64,000 nucleotides of DNA. Origin: Linyphia triangularis (lineage: Eukaryota; Arthropoda; Arachnida; Araneae; Linyphiidae). The number at the start of each line of letters is the position of its first letter. Position 1 is the stretch's first letter. Below are positions 48,381 through 60,593 of this stretch, piece by piece. The translations under genes and the position numbers were made by a program. The notes below the pieces were generated by a model. The model made no database searches and had not been told where the DNA came from. It saw only the letters and a program-made list of their open reading frames with translations. The stretch covers positions 109,564,442-109,628,441 of the forward strand of contig OZ021722.1 in the NCBI GenBank assembly GCA_963978545.1. The letters run 5' to 3'.

Positions 48381-48983
48381 AGGCGATAAATTTGTTTTAA
48401 GAACCAACATGGAAGTCGAAGAGATTGCAAATCTAGGCTCCCCGTTAGTGCACATCGGTACAAATATATAAAATTATTAGAGCGCCCTTTTGTGTTACTT
48501 TAGCTATCCGTTGAAAAACGTTGTTTTGACTCCTGAAATTCTCAGCAATGACTTTTTAGATATCTAGAGTTAGTGATTTCAAGATTTTCAGTGTTTAAAA
48601 CTAATTTTGTATTGATTTCAAAAGCAAATTACTATTTTAGGATATTTTTAGACATGATTTTGTTACATGTATTTTCAATATAAAATTACAAGCAAAATTT
48701 ATTAACTGCAATGCTGAAGGAAGGACTAGAAATTGTCAAAAAACGCCCCCCTATGTTTTGTTAAACATCAGTGATTCTTTCGAAGTGTGTACACATCGTA
48801 AGTATAAAAAATAACTATCCATAAATCTGTGACAAGTATTAAATTTGAGATTAATTTTTTTTTTTTTTTTAAGGTTGCACAATCTTTCCTTTAAGATCGT
48901 ACAAGTGGACGTGTAATCCACCTTAAAAGTTCTTGACTTACAATATAAATAACAATACACCAGTATTTGAAAGCCACGTAAAT
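48381..48983. other. No recognisable feature
   Basis: AT-rich spacer. An 86-codon minus-strand frame (48751-49011) has no recognisable domain. Confidence 0.35.
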
Positions 48984-49562
48984 ACATAATGTTTTTAAAG
49001 TAACTATACATTCTTGTGATAATCCCATTTTATTGCATAAATTACATTATTAATCAAAACTATATACCATACCAGGACACATCTTTTGTACATTTCAATC
49101 ACTTTCCCTTGCACATCTCGTCACAACATCAGGTTTTTCCACATCATGGTCACACCATAGAGTAACATAGCTGGTGTCATTTCCTCAAATGCGGCTGTAA
49201 TGCGTTATTAAAGGTGTTCAATGTTGCATAACTACTTCCCCTGTTAACTTCCACTGATTTTTGTGTGTGTGTGTGTTGATTTATAAAATCCAAGGTGTAA
49301 CAGGGGAAGTTATGCAACATTGAAGACCTTTAATAACGCATTACAGCCGCATTTGAGGAAATGACACCAGCTATGTTACTCTATGGTGTGACCATGATGT
49401 GGAACACCTGATGTTGTGACGAGATGTGCAAGGGAAAGTCATTGAAATGTACAAAAGATGTGTCCTGGTATGGTATATAGTTTTGATTAATAATGTAATT
49501 TATGCAATAAAATGGGATTATCACAAGAATGTGTTATTTTTTTAAGAAATCCACCCTGTTTA
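48984..49562. mobile_element. Hairpin element family K, copy 2
   Basis: A near-perfect inverted repeat with arms of about 240 bp: 'CATTCTTGTGATAATCCCAT' on the left is mirrored by 'TGGGATTATCACAAGAATG' on the right, continuing through 'ACACATCTTTTGTACATTTC' and 'TAATGCGTTATTAAAGG'. The loop is about 49250-49290, including (GT)n. Shares its ends with K copy 1. No coding sequence. Confidence 0.88.
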
Positions 49563-49565
49563 TTA

Positions 49566-50065
49566 AGACAAATAATATAACCCATAGAAAAAAAAAATTA
49601 ATATAAATCCTTTTTATGCATTGCCAATTTTTATATTCATTAACACAGCGCCGGTTCTGTAAACAGCGTGTGCTTGGTGTTTGCATCTAATTTTAAATAT
49701 CAAAAACATTTCTATCAGTAAAATGTGTAGCAAACTAAATTTCAAAATTTATTAATTAAAAATGAACGTGAATTTTTGCACTCACATCCAAATAGGTTTT
49801 ATTTATTCCGATTAAAACAATTTTATTATTTATATATTAAAAACATTTGGGCAACAGTAAATAACTTCATCAATGGTCGGTTAAACGTTATTTTATCTCG
49901 ATTGGGTGACGGCAAGTTTGTTTAATAGAATTCCGAAAAAGTGACCTTTTAGTGACAGTATCTGCCAAGTTTCAGCCCGATTGGATGACGGCAATGGGGA
50001 TAATTAGGCCTCCGAAGATTTTACCGCCATCAACAAATATACACACAAAATCGAAGGATTTAAAA
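49566..50065 (-). repeat. Interspersed repeat family D, copy 6
   Basis: Begins 'AATATAACCCATAGAAA' and includes 'TTCATTAACACAGCGCCG', 'TTTTAGTGACAGT' and 'TCTGCCAAGTTTCAGCCCGA'. It lacks the second GAATGCATTG block. Confidence 0.65.
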
Positions 50066-51462
50066 ATGATGTACAATCTCATAATTCTTCCAAAGTTTCA
50101 GAAAAGTTAGCAATAAAAATCATCCTAATCATGTCGAGCAGACATTCATTTTGAAACCATGTTCCATGTATACCATTCTAAAAATATTCCAAACCGTTTA
50201 ACATTTTAAGCTTTTGTCGCATATTACAAACGATCCATTCTTTTACTCAATATCTGCACATCAGAAAAGTAAAATATCACAAGCGCAACAACGCAAAACA
50301 GATATATCTTATGTCCCCAAACGGGTACACAAAGGTTAAACGCTGAAAGGAAGATGTACGATTCAAATTCCACATTTCTTTCCTTTCGCATCAAGAAGTG
50401 TGTTCTTTTTTTTTTTTATTTTTTGCCCCCTCCTGTCGCCCATTTTCCTCCTGCTGAATATTTCCTTCCAGAAACACAGGTGTACGGAAGAAGACGAATC
50501 ATGTTAGAAAAGGCTCTTTTCGTTTTTCATTCTTTGGCCTTATGTCTCGATTCTTTCCCGCCAACGAAAAAGCACCTGCGCTTTTCATCGAGGACTAAAC
50601 TAGTAAAAAAGATATTTCTCTTCTTCGTTCCTTTTTTTTTTTTTTTTTTTTTTATCCCATGTAATCGATTTTTTGTCCAAAACGCTTTATGCTTTCTTCA
50701 TATTGGATTGGTTGAGCTTTCTATTGAGTTTTGAAATATAAAGGGGACTGATAAGTCAAAAATAAAAATTCTTCAATTTTTGTCCAAAATTCATGAATAT
50801 GTGTGTGCAGTTCAATAGCAACTAGATGAAACACAACCCAAAATTTCAAAAATTTGTATTGATTTATTTTCAAGAAATTAAATTTTTATTGAAAAATTTA
50901 GCGTTTTTTCCGTAATTTTAAAAACGCTCCTTCGATTCAAATTTTTTTGCAATCTGACTCAATTTTTTTGTACAAGCTAATCGAATATATATTGACATAA
51001 TTGTGCATGGATTTTGAATTTGACTTTTTGGTTAATTATTTAAAAGGAAAACTTTGGTACAACAGCAAAAAATTTAAACTTTTTAAATAGAAGCATTACG
51101 AAAATTGCTGTAAAACAATAAAAAAATACCAGATTCCAAAATCCATATACAATTGTGTTCCAAATAGTATAGTAAACAATATCTCCAAATTTAAAAAAAA
51201 TACATCAACTTTTGAATCGCAAGGAACAAATCGAATACCCTAAAAATCTTAAAATACACATGAAGAGAAAAATGCAATTTAAGAAAATGAAAAACAGACG
51301 ATTTCTAATATGCACGCTTACAAAAACTCAAATAATATTATTAATTCTTCTCGTATCAGCAAAAGTAAGGTATGTACTGAAAGCTAGAAATTCAGGCTAT
51401 ATTTTCCACTAAAATATAAATATCGAAAATCCAGTACACCACTTTCAAAAGACTTAAGTTCC
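50066..51462. other. No recognisable gene
   Basis: Several open frames (126 codons at 50354-50734, Phe-rich because of T runs at 50632-50653) with no recognisable domain or matched repeat. Confidence 0.4.
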
Positions 51463-51934
51463 AGGGTCAATTCCAGTATTTTTTAAAAGCGAGGGAAATT
51501 AGTTTATATTTACGAAGAATATCTTTCTGACTCCAAATATTCAAAACGGTATAGTGGTTAGCATACTAGCTTCTAGACCGCGAGGTTGCGGGTTCGAGTC
51601 CCGGGTAAGGTATGGGTGTTTGTAAAAGTATGTTGGCTTGTCAAATGACGAATGTTTCGGCGCATTGTAGCCCTCGTGTTGCTGACGGCGCCAGAAAATC
51701 TAAAAACAACCAACCAACCAAATATTCAAACAAAAGTTCTTTAAAAAAAGTAGTTATTTAAATATTAAGAAAAGAAAATGCCTCGAAACTCAGTCCGATC
51801 AAAAAGATCCGCTATAGCTTTGACGTCACGACATCCTTCCGTTTTAATGGTTATCGTGAGGTTTCTGAAAAGTAGTTGCCGTTTGTTTGGTAGACAGTTG
51901 CCATATCCCGTACCGGTTTTCTCGATTTGTGAGA
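51463..51934 (-). mobile_element. TIR element family E, copy 7 (truncated), split by a SINE
   Basis: The left end is mutated ('GGGTCAATTCCAGTATTTTT'), the right end is lost at the junction with C copy 3. TGACGTCA at 51821-51828. Confidence 0.7.
51546..51717 (+). mobile_element. SINE family A, copy 12 (5' head trimmed)
   Basis: Lacks the first nine or so bases of the head but keeps the A and B boxes. Perfect 13-bp duplication 'ccaaatattcaaa' (51533-51545 and 51718-51730). Confidence 0.93.
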
Positions 51935-52468
51935 GTTGGTGATGGCACAAAGACCTACCATTAAGGTTTTCGTCAAAATCGCGCATGCGCATAGGGTAGC
52001 TGCAATTGAAAAAATCATGTTTTTTAGTAATTGCTAAAAAACGGCTCAAAGGTTTTGTTCAAAATGGCTGTGGTAATGTCTCTTAAGGTGTTTTAAACAT
52101 ACCCACCACCGAAATTCTCATAAATATGCTTTAATGGCGTAAAAAGTTGAAAAATGAATGCCTTCAACACATAGTTTTCTTCGCTGGAAGAACACAGCTC
52201 ATCAACGACTGTTTTTTCTTCTCTAATCAGTTTCACTTACAAGAAAGGATAACATAGGAATTATCGATAAAAATATCGCCAAAAACATCATTTTGGCGGA
52301 GATTTTTTTTTGTTTTTTTAAGATCCATGCAAGAATTATAGCATACAATTTCGCCAAACTGTCCATTTTTACTAAATGAATGATTAAAATATAAATACGG
52401 TAGATGACACAAATCCGCGCCGGTATTATTGTGTAATTGGAAATTCGTACGATGTTCCACACCCCTAG
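51935..52468 (+). repeat. Repeat family C, copy 3 (5' truncated)
   Basis: Matches C copy 2 from 'GACCTACCATTAAGGTTTTC' to the terminus 'CACCCCTAG' followed by T (52465-52468). Contains CGCATGCGCA (51982-51991). Confidence 0.62.
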
Positions 52469-52479
52469 TTTGCATAATT

Positions 52480-52634
52480 TAAAGTCCGTTTTGAATTTTT
52501 CAGAATTTTTTTGAAAATTATTTATATGATTTTAATAAAAAAAGTTAGAGAAACCACAACCGCAATTTATTTTCAAAGAAAAATCTCAAACATCGACTGT
52601 CAAATTTTCTTACAAACCGACGTTAATGGGTTAA
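52480..52634. mobile_element. piggyBac-like MITE family S, copy 2 (partial)
   Basis: Right half shared with S copy 1: 'CCGCAATTTATT', 'CAAATTTTCTTACAAACCG', 'ACGTTAATGGGTTAA'. The left end is not recognisable. Confidence 0.5.
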
Positions 52635-53500
52635 AATAACACTTCATTTCTGCCGCCAAATTGAGATTGATCCACATCCATCCATTCATCCATCCATGTT
52701 GCTTAATTTCCAGTCGTCTTTCGAGTAAAAGGAGTTGAGAACACTGTCTGGAGGTCTTAGAAGGGAAACCTTAAGAACAACTACACACCAATTTACTGAG
52801 GGTGGTCAAGAGGAAATAAAAGTAATGAACAGCCTTCGAATAAAGGAACAGAGTTCGATTTCAGTTTGGAAGCAGAGGGGGGGGGGGGTGCAGCGTGAGA
52901 TGCGGGCAAAGACAAAATGAAGAGGTTAACCATGAAATGGAGGTTGTTTCAGTAATAAGTGAGTGGATAGGGTTTGTTCACTTCGGAATAAAGCGGGGAG
53001 TTGACGTCACGTGGGGCTGTTGGGATTGGTCAAGGGAGAAATTTAGTTTTCAGAGAGCTAGTTTAAAAATGTTTAGTGGTCACAATTTAAAACTTTCAAG
53101 GAAGCTTCTTTGGGTTGAAAGGGTTACAAATTTATCTTTTTTGGGTACTTACGTATTAAACCGTTAATCGATGGTGAAATTTTTGTTGACGGTCGAGTAC
53201 GAAAATTATATAATTAGCTTATTACTTTAATCATTGAATTTAAATTAATATTTTATTTTAAGAACGTTTAAAAACAAATTCAACTACATCCAATTACCAG
53301 GATTTTTCTAAGAAAGTTCAATTTATCAGACCACTATGCATGAAGTAATTATGCATTCAATGTGAATGGTGATGATATAAAATTATTTTCAACAACATTT
53401 TATTCAGATTTGTAAAAAATGGTGGCAAAAGGGAAAAAATGGTTCATTGGCTTAGCTTTAGATGACGTCATGTTACCGCGTTTTATTTAAAAGTCACGCT
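52635..53500. other. No recognisable gene; poly-G at 52876-52888
   Basis: Open frames of 61-90 codons without a recognisable domain. Confidence 0.35.
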
Positions 53501-54228
53501 TTAAAGGGGTCCAGTACCGAAATTTCTTCAAAAATCCCAATTTTTTTTCTGATTTTAAAAAATAGTTCATACATTCCTGAAGAGAATGATGTTTTTATTT
53601 TATTCCTGAGGTGATTAAAACGCCACAAAATTACCTGTGATTTAAACATCACTAATGGGCGTAACACCTTGAAGCGTCTGCTTAAAGTGCGTTTTTCGAG
53701 CACTAGTGTTTTTCACAGATGTTGCATATTCAAATCGATATATCTCCAGAACCATTAACAATTGGCTATTCAAATTTTTGGAGCATTTAATTTATATAGT
53801 TTTAAATATTTTGTCTTCGCAGAATTTTATTTTTTTAATTCTGTTTTAAAATATAACATTTAGCGTAAAAGATAACATAAAAAAAAGCAAAAATTTCAAT
53901 ATTTTAACTTTGAGAATTTTTTTAATTTTTTTTTAATTCACCTATCAAAATTCGATGAAGACAAAATTTTCTTTATATAATTATGTATTACAGAAAGCTT
54001 TCACTTTAAAAAAAAAATTATTTTTACTTGACTTATATCAAAATACGCAAACATCAATTATTATGGATTTTTCTTGGTTTTTAAGTTTTTTTTAAATAAC
54101 TAAACACAATATTTAAAAAAACATTTTCCCAAAGATATATAAATAGTATCTCATACATAAAATAAATTTTTGACATAAAAATGTACATAAATAAGGTTTG
54201 TTTAATTTTCGGTACCGGACCCCCTTAA
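53501..54228. mobile_element. TTAA element family U-like, copy 2
   Basis: A 728-bp AT-rich element bounded by TTAA. Inverted ends 'AGGGGTCCAGTACCGAAA' (left) and 'TTTTCGGTACCGGACCCCCT' (right). End sequences differ from the 47368 element but share the TTAA-(A)GGGG start, length and composition. No coding sequence. Confidence 0.75.
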
Positions 54229-54639
54229 GTATTATTTAGGGGTTTTGGTTTTGTCGGTGAGGGACGTGGAGTAGAAATTACAGGATTAATAATAATTTAC
54301 AGTGCTTTGATTATTTTTTTTCTTTAAAGTAATTCCAACTTGGGTGATAGCCACGGTCAGTTTGTAATCGATTGGTGTTATAGTATTTTTAATTTGTTTC
54401 GATGTTCACCTGGTCGTTTGAGTTTTTTAATTGATGTTTCTGCTGTTGTATGTTTTTATTTGTGGAGGTATAAAATAATAAAGTTTGTAGGATTTTGTAC
54501 CGAGGATTTTGCGAAACGGGAAACATTAGGAACAACAGAAACAACAAATTATTACAACTTATGAATGGAATAAGAATTTTTAATTTCAATTAGCCATATG
54601 CTTAAATGGAATAATAAGAGTATAGTATTCGGTAAAAAA
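54229..54639. other. No recognisable feature
   Basis: AT-rich spacer; a 74-codon frame has no recognisable domain. Confidence 0.35.
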
Positions 54640-55250
54640 TTTTTTCGATATTTTTGCATTTCTCCAGGTTGATTTACATGGGCAAACCCTTCCCCCCCTT
54701 TGCAAAGATGGCGAAATTGGTGATGTTATTCGAATGACATTTCATTGTCATTTCTTATGCGTGAAACAGAAAAAAAATCAATCGTTGATGGGCGACGCTC
54801 AAGGGCAGAGAGCTCCTGTGTTAAAGGCACTCGTTGGTCAACTTCTTACGCTTTTATCACATTTTTACGGAAATTTCAAAGGTGGGAAGGATTAGAAAAC
54901 CTTAAGAGGTCTTAGCACAGATATTTTTTTATCAAAATCGTTAGAGCCGTTTTTAAGTAATTGCTGAAAAACGTGATTTTTTTCATGTTTTCAACCTTAT
55001 GCTATGACGAAAACTTTAATGGTAGGTCCCACGGCCATTACTAACCCACACACAAAATTTGAACATAGTAGGTCAATTTGTCCGGGAGTTGTCCGGACTT
55101 ACACGTATACATTTTTTCTAGAGAGCTTTTTTGAAATCAGGATGTTCCAAAACGTGGAGAATAGCCAAAATTTTTTTTGGACTGAATGCTGTACTTTCAT
55201 TACCCTATATAAACAAATGGACAATTGAAAGTAAAAATGAGCACTAAATG
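54640..55250 (-). repeat. Repeat family C, copy 5
   Basis: Minus-strand copy with 'AAAATCGTTAGAGCCGTTTT', 'GTAGGTCCCACGGCCATTAC' and 'AGGATGTTCCAAAACGTGG', matching C copies 1 and 2. Its far end 'ACTTTCATTACCCTATATA' corresponds to the 5' start of copy 2. The NRF-1-type palindrome is lost. Confidence 0.6.
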
Positions 55251-55418
55251 TGATTTGAAGAACTATTTTCCATGTTAAACCATCGTAAAATTTATTTCCG
55301 CTCAATAATTGTTGTTTTCCTCAATCCTTCCAATGAAACCTATACAGCTGTTTTCTAAAAGTATGTTTTATACAATACTAATATTTTTTGTAATCTAGAA
55401 TTTTGTAAGATTGTTCAC

Positions 55419-55510
55419 AATGGACAATTCCCGCATTTTTTAAAAATTTTTTTATTCAATTTTAAATGTTTCGAAAAGACCATAGACAGAATTTTTTTTG
55501 CTCAATGCCC

Positions 55511-55577
<67 letters not shown>

Positions 55578-55956
55578 AAACAAAGTTCTCCGGTTGGACG
55601 TTGGCAAGAAAACGATTCATTCGGCTCGAATTGAATGTGATGTCAAGACTTCCCAAACATCTTGTCTTGAAATGCGGCAGCGGAAACCAGTTTTGCAAGT
55701 TTCTCAGAAATCGCTCCTACCTGTACGTGATATGGCAATGGTCTACCAAAGCCAACTATTTGGCAGAAACCTCACAGATTTTGTTGAGTGTATTGATGGG
55801 ACGGTTTTTGATTCGGTTTTGGGGCATTTTCTTTTCTTAATATTTAAGTAACTGTTTTTTAAAGAATGTTTGTTTAAATATTTGGAATCAGAAAGAAATT
55901 CTTTATAAATATAAACTAATTTCACGCGTTTTTAAGAAATGCGGGAATTGTCCATT
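55419..55956 (+). mobile_element. TIR element family E, copy 8, with a 57-bp poly-A tract
   Basis: Ends 'AATGGACAATTCCCGCATTT' and 'AATGCGGGAATTGTCCATT' are perfect inverted repeats over the outer 15 bp or more. An A run at about 55517-55573 replaces the short A/T run of other copies. The octamer is mutated here (TGATGTCA), and the second block is partly deleted. Confidence 0.82.
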
Positions 55957-56382
55957 CAATAAAAGAGCTTTACTGGGACAGTCATTAATCCAAAAACTGA
56001 GCACCATTTTTAAAATTCATATGCAAGTATATTTTAATAAAGTTTCGACATTATCAATCATAATCCAACAATCATTACACATCACACAAGTACAACATAA
56101 GTTTGATATTCAAGATTAATTTTATTGCTTTGAAAATGATACATTTATAAAATTAAAGTTAAAAACTCATACTTGAATTCCATTGCCCACAAAAGTTCAA
56201 GAAACATTCTTAGCGTTCAGTTACCGCAATTAAATATAGCAAAAATATGGGTAACTTACCTTTAATTTTTGTTATGAAACTTTAATCCGTATTTGGAGCA
56301 ATATAACAGTGAAGTATCATTCTGAAATAAAAAAAAACAAGCTTTATAAAAAAACAATCAATATCTAATATATATTAAAATT
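55957..56382. other. No recognisable feature
   Basis: AT-rich spacer between two E copies. Confidence 0.35.
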
Positions 56383-56905
56383 AATGGACAATTCCCGCAT
56401 TTTTTAAAACTTTTTTATTCAATTCTAAATGTTTCGAAAAGGCCATAAACACAAAAATTTCTGCTCACTGCACTATTTCTTTTTTTAATTTTCAACCAAA
56501 GTTTGCTTGTTAGTTTTGGCGGGAAAAACGACTCATTCGGGGTGAAGTGAACGTGACGTCACTACATCTGAAACAATTTGGATTGAAACGCAGCAGCAGA
56601 AACCATTTTGGCAAGTTTTTAGCAAATCGCACCATCAAGTACGGGATATAGCAATTGTCTATCAAACACACACCAAAAATTGGCTGAAACCTCACGATAT
56701 CCATAGAAACGAAAGGATATTTTGAAAGCACAGCTATAGCAGATCTTTTTTGATCGGACGAGGTTATCGGGCATTTTCTTTTTTTAATATTTAAATAACT
56801 AATTTTGTTAAAGAACTCTTGTTTGTATATTTGGAACCGGAAAGAAATTTTCCCTAAATATAAATTATTTTCAATTTTTTTAAAAAAGTGCAGACATTGT
56901 CCATT
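56383..56905 (+). mobile_element. TIR element family E, copy 9
   Basis: Ends 'AATGGACAATTCCCGCATTT' and 'GTGCAGACATTGTCCATT'. TGACGTCA at 56554-56561. 523 bp. Confidence 0.8.
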
Positions 56906-56935
56906 GCTTACTATATGTATTTGGCGTAATAATAC

Positions 56936-57391
56936 TGTTGCACAAATTGTCTGTATATAATGTAAATAGTGACGTATTATTTTAAAATTCTATTGTAATT
57001 TATTTTATCTTATTTTGTTTATTAACAGCGATTATACAGGTTAGAAAAAGGTGGCAACACCTAAAGCAATCGATAAATTTCGAGATGTTTCCTTTTCAAC
57101 GAATTGGCTGGAAATTTCGGGAATGTTCTCACGCGCCTGATATATAATGACCGGAGATCGGGAAAGTTTTCAGATTGACTTTGAACTTCGATGAAAGCTG
57201 ATCGCTTTGTTTACCTACTAGAGTGAACTTGTATAATCGCTGTATTCGAAGTTGTTTTAATTGAAGCTTGATTGGAAGCTTGAGAGTGACCGTTGCCTGT
57301 GAATAACTTTTGTGAGCTTTTGAAGAGAGAATAAATATTTTTATACTGTAAAAACTGTGCCATCATTGCCTCAGTGGAAAAATTCGTAACA
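56936..57391 (+). mobile_element. Solo LTR family H, copy 2 (456 bp)
   Basis: Starts TGTTGCACAA, ends TTCGTAACA, with a perfect 4-bp duplication ATAC (56932-56935 and 57392-57395). A TATA-like 'GATATATAATGACCGG' lies near 57140 and a polyadenylation signal AATAAA near 57330. No internal retrotransposon sequence follows. Likely Ty3-like from the 4-bp duplication. Confidence 0.85.
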
Positions 57392-57395
57392 ATAC

Positions 57396-58359
57396 GTTAG
57401 AAATACATATTTTGTTTATCTCTCATCTAGGATACAGTATATACATTTCAAAATGAAATCAATGATTATTATTTTTATTAATTTGGAGTATGAAACTATT
57501 AAAAGAAGGATTTTCTGAAATGATTTACGTAGTTAAGAAATGTAATTGTAATATAAATAATCTCTTTACATAAAAGACAAAGCCCTTACTCACTCACTCA
57601 TCACTTATTCTCCCACTTCCCACATAGTCACAATTCTGAAAATTGGTGAAAATGTCAACAAAGACAAACATAGAAAAAGTTAGCTATTCTGATCCCGATT
57701 AATCAACTTGAAGGTTAATGACATATGTGCGTTTCATCTGCTTCATTTTATTCAGCTTGAAAATCTACATAAGTAGGTCCCACAGGCTTCTTCTTTAGTC
57801 GCCTGTTTGTGATATCCAGTGCAACACGATTCAATTTACAATCCAAGCACCTCTTTTCAGTTCACGGGTTTTGAAATCATTATACTTCATATCTTCAAGA
57901 TAAGGATATTTTTCAGTTTCAAGAATGATTAAGTTCACAATCCAAGTAGCGTTCCATTGTTAATTCACTTCTGATGGACCATCACTAATCGATAGCTTTC
58001 TATCTCAATTACACTTCTAAAAAACAACACTCAGTTTTCTTCTGTTATAAGTTAATTATAATTCTTCTATATCGAGAGGAGAAGGTTTTTCTTAACGACT
58101 TTTAACTCACCAACATCAATCAGAACCACAAATATAGAACACTGAAAAAACTTATTTTAATGCCACTTGCAAATTATAAACTTTTGTAATTTCGACAATG
58201 AAAATTAAAGCAAACGATAATTATAAGAATTACAATCATGACGCAGCGTAAACATCCATTATATAGTTATTTTAATAGTCAAAAAGTTAAGACAATAACA
58301 CACGAATATAGCAACAGGAACAGTAATTTGTAGCGAAGTGTTTTCACTGAGCTTGAAAA
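57396..58359. other. No gene; one unit of the 138-bp satellite near 57600
   Basis: 57610-57720 resembles one unit of the degenerate satellite at 59270-59950 ('CCCACTTCCCACATAGTCAC', 'AAAATGTCAACAAAG'). The rest shows no feature. Confidence 0.4.
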
Positions 58360-58363
58360 ATAG

Positions 58364-59106
58364 TGTTGCGCGGATGGGTTCGATAGATTTGAAGCCAAAG
58401 AAGATCAAAACTTGCAGAAATTTATTCCGATGTAGCTCTTCGCAGATTCGCTTACAACTTCAGAACTTCTCGTTCTGGAAGACTCAATACAGCTCTTTTC
58501 ACAACAATAGAGCGCAAAACAGCAGTTAAAAACTTGACAACACAACTGCTAAAATCGCTGCAAAAGACAATGCAATACAGTTCACTTTAGGAACTCTCTG
58601 AATGCTCGCTGAGAGACAGCTAACTCAGTAACTCCATTCAGTCAGTAACTCAACTCAGTAATTCCAGTCAACTAACTGACTCAACTTACTCCATTCCCGC
58701 TCTCTTGGGCTTATATAGGAAAGTCAAAGCTTTGTGAATCTTCTATAGATAGACATTTGGAGAACTTTCCAGATCGTAGTCGAAAAGCCCCACACATGTA
58801 TATGGGGACCGAAAATGTCACAAAAATGTATAAAATAAAAATGTATATTGCGACAAAAATTAGTCGCCAAAACAGTCGCCAACTTGGCTCTATCTCGCCA
58901 ATTTGGCGAGATTTCCATTATCATAATGTTAAATGCCCTGCTCCATGTAAAACTCGCTTCCCAGCGTTATCTCTGTAAAACTCGTTATCAAGCATTAAGA
59001 GACACATTGCAGGAAAACAAACTCTTGCACTGCCTTATCTGAAATGTACATAAATTTTCCTATTTACATAATCAATACTACGAAATATTTACAGAAATTC
59101 GTAACA
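58364..59106 (-). mobile_element. Solo LTR, same family as the LTR at 46568
   Basis: Minus-strand LTR of 743 bp, TGTTACGAAT to CGCAACA, with a perfect 4-bp duplication ATAG (58360-58363 and 59107-59110). Shares a TATA-like 'CCTATATAAGCCC' and the block of TTGGCGA / TCGCCAA motifs (58860-58920) with the 46568 copy, but is a few per cent or more diverged. Confidence 0.85.
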
Positions 59107-59269
59107 ATAGCTTTGATTGCATCCTCCGGCTGGCGGTCTTGAAAATGCGACAGATGATCACCGCACCAGCCTGTAATCAAGCTACGTGTGGCCACGTGTA
59201 TGTTACAGCAGCTTGTCTATATTTTGTAGCTTAATTTCTCATGTTGCGTGAAAAAACGCTCGAGTGACT

Positions 59270-59950
59270 TTAGGCTAAAGGAGAAAAAGAGAGTTCCAAA
59301 CGCGGGATATTCAAATGTTCCAATATAGTCACAGTTCAGTTAGCTGGTACAAATGACCACAAAGGTAAGCATAGACAAGTCAACTATTCCGTTGTCGATT
59401 TACATATTTTAAAGGGTCAAAGAAGGGGTCGAAGCATCCCAAGCGAGGAATATCCCAATGTCCCACTTCCAATATAGTCATATCTCCGAAATTTGGTACT
59501 AAGGGCAAGCATAGATAAAGAAACTATTTCGATCTCGATTAAGTAATTTTTAAAGTTTGGAAAGGGATAAAGACGTTTCATATGAGAAATATTTCAATGT
59601 CCCAATTCCAATGAAATCACATCTGTGCAATTTGATACAAGTGTCAATAATGTAAACTATTCCAGTCTCGATTAACTGTTTAAAATATCATAAGGGATCT
59701 AAATGTTTTAAATGAGGGATATTCAAATGTATCACTCCCAATTTAGTCTCATCTCTGAAAATTTGAACTAATGCAAAGCACAGATTGTTCCGATAAATAA
59801 AGTTATTCCGATCTCTATTTAACCATTTTAAAGGGTCGAAACGTTTCATACAAGGAATATCCCAATGTCCTACACTCCCAATAACAGTCAAAATGCTAAA
59901 ATTTGGAGCAAATGTCAACAGAGGCAACTATAGATAAAGTAATAGTCCGA
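59270..59950. repeat. Degenerate satellite, about 138-bp period
   Basis: Five diverged units. The landmark 'caatgtcccac..ccaatatagtca' recurs near 59310, 59455, 59597, 59726 and 59862 (spacings 145, 142, 129, 136). Each unit also has 'AAATTTGg...AA.GTCAA' and 'GATCTCGATTAA'. Isolated units occur near 57610 and, inverted and weaker, near 28910-29050. Confidence 0.7.
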
Positions 59951-59953
59951 GAG

Positions 59954-60593
59954 GCGACTGCAATTTTTGGTTACCATCGAACATCATTCTGAATTTTTTA
60001 TAAAAATTAGAGAAAAGTGAGTAGATTACGAATCCACTGGTCTGCCGTGGCAAAAATGGCCGAAACTTATCAAAAATCGACTTGGAATGAGTTGAACTAA
60101 AATCCGATTGTCAAATATATCATAACTTGCCAAAAAGAGAACAAACTTTTTCTTCTGTTAACCCACTGCATTTTGATTTTCAATGAGAAAAAGCGCAAAC
60201 GATTTTTGATCTCTGGCTTGGAAAACTTGTATCTTTTAAAAGTAAGCCAGATTGGCGACATCAGTTACGTAATCAGTGACGTAATGTTTATTGCCAACTT
60301 GGCTCCCTTTTAATAGATGCAAGTAGACCGTCGCCAAATATCTGAATCGTCTGCAACCTTCTTAATTGAAAATTAAAGAGTGAGGGTTACCAAATAAAAA
60401 GAAGAGCTCATTATTTGGCAAGTTATGGTGCATTTGGCAATTGGATTTAGTAGAACTTGTTAAAAGTGGATTTTTGATAAGTTTCGGCCATTTTTGTCAC
60501 GGCAGACTAGTGAATTCGTAATCTACTCACTTTTCTCTAATTTCTATAAAAAATTCAGAATCATGTTCGATGGGGTCCAAAAATTGCAGTCGC
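59954..60593. mobile_element. Foldback element family G, copy 1 (complete)
   Basis: A 640-bp element. 'GCGACTGCAATTTTTGG' at the left is mirrored by 'CCAAAAATTGCAGTCGC' at the right, and the arms stay highly similar for about 250 bp. The centre near 60262-60285 carries TTACGTAA and TGACGTAAT. No coding sequence. Partial copies lie at 11976 and 28240. Confidence 0.85.

Noticed and set aside
50354..50734. 126-codon Phe-rich open frame as a membrane protein
   Set aside because: The hydrophobic runs come from poly-T tracts; no start context, domain or repeat-supported conservation.
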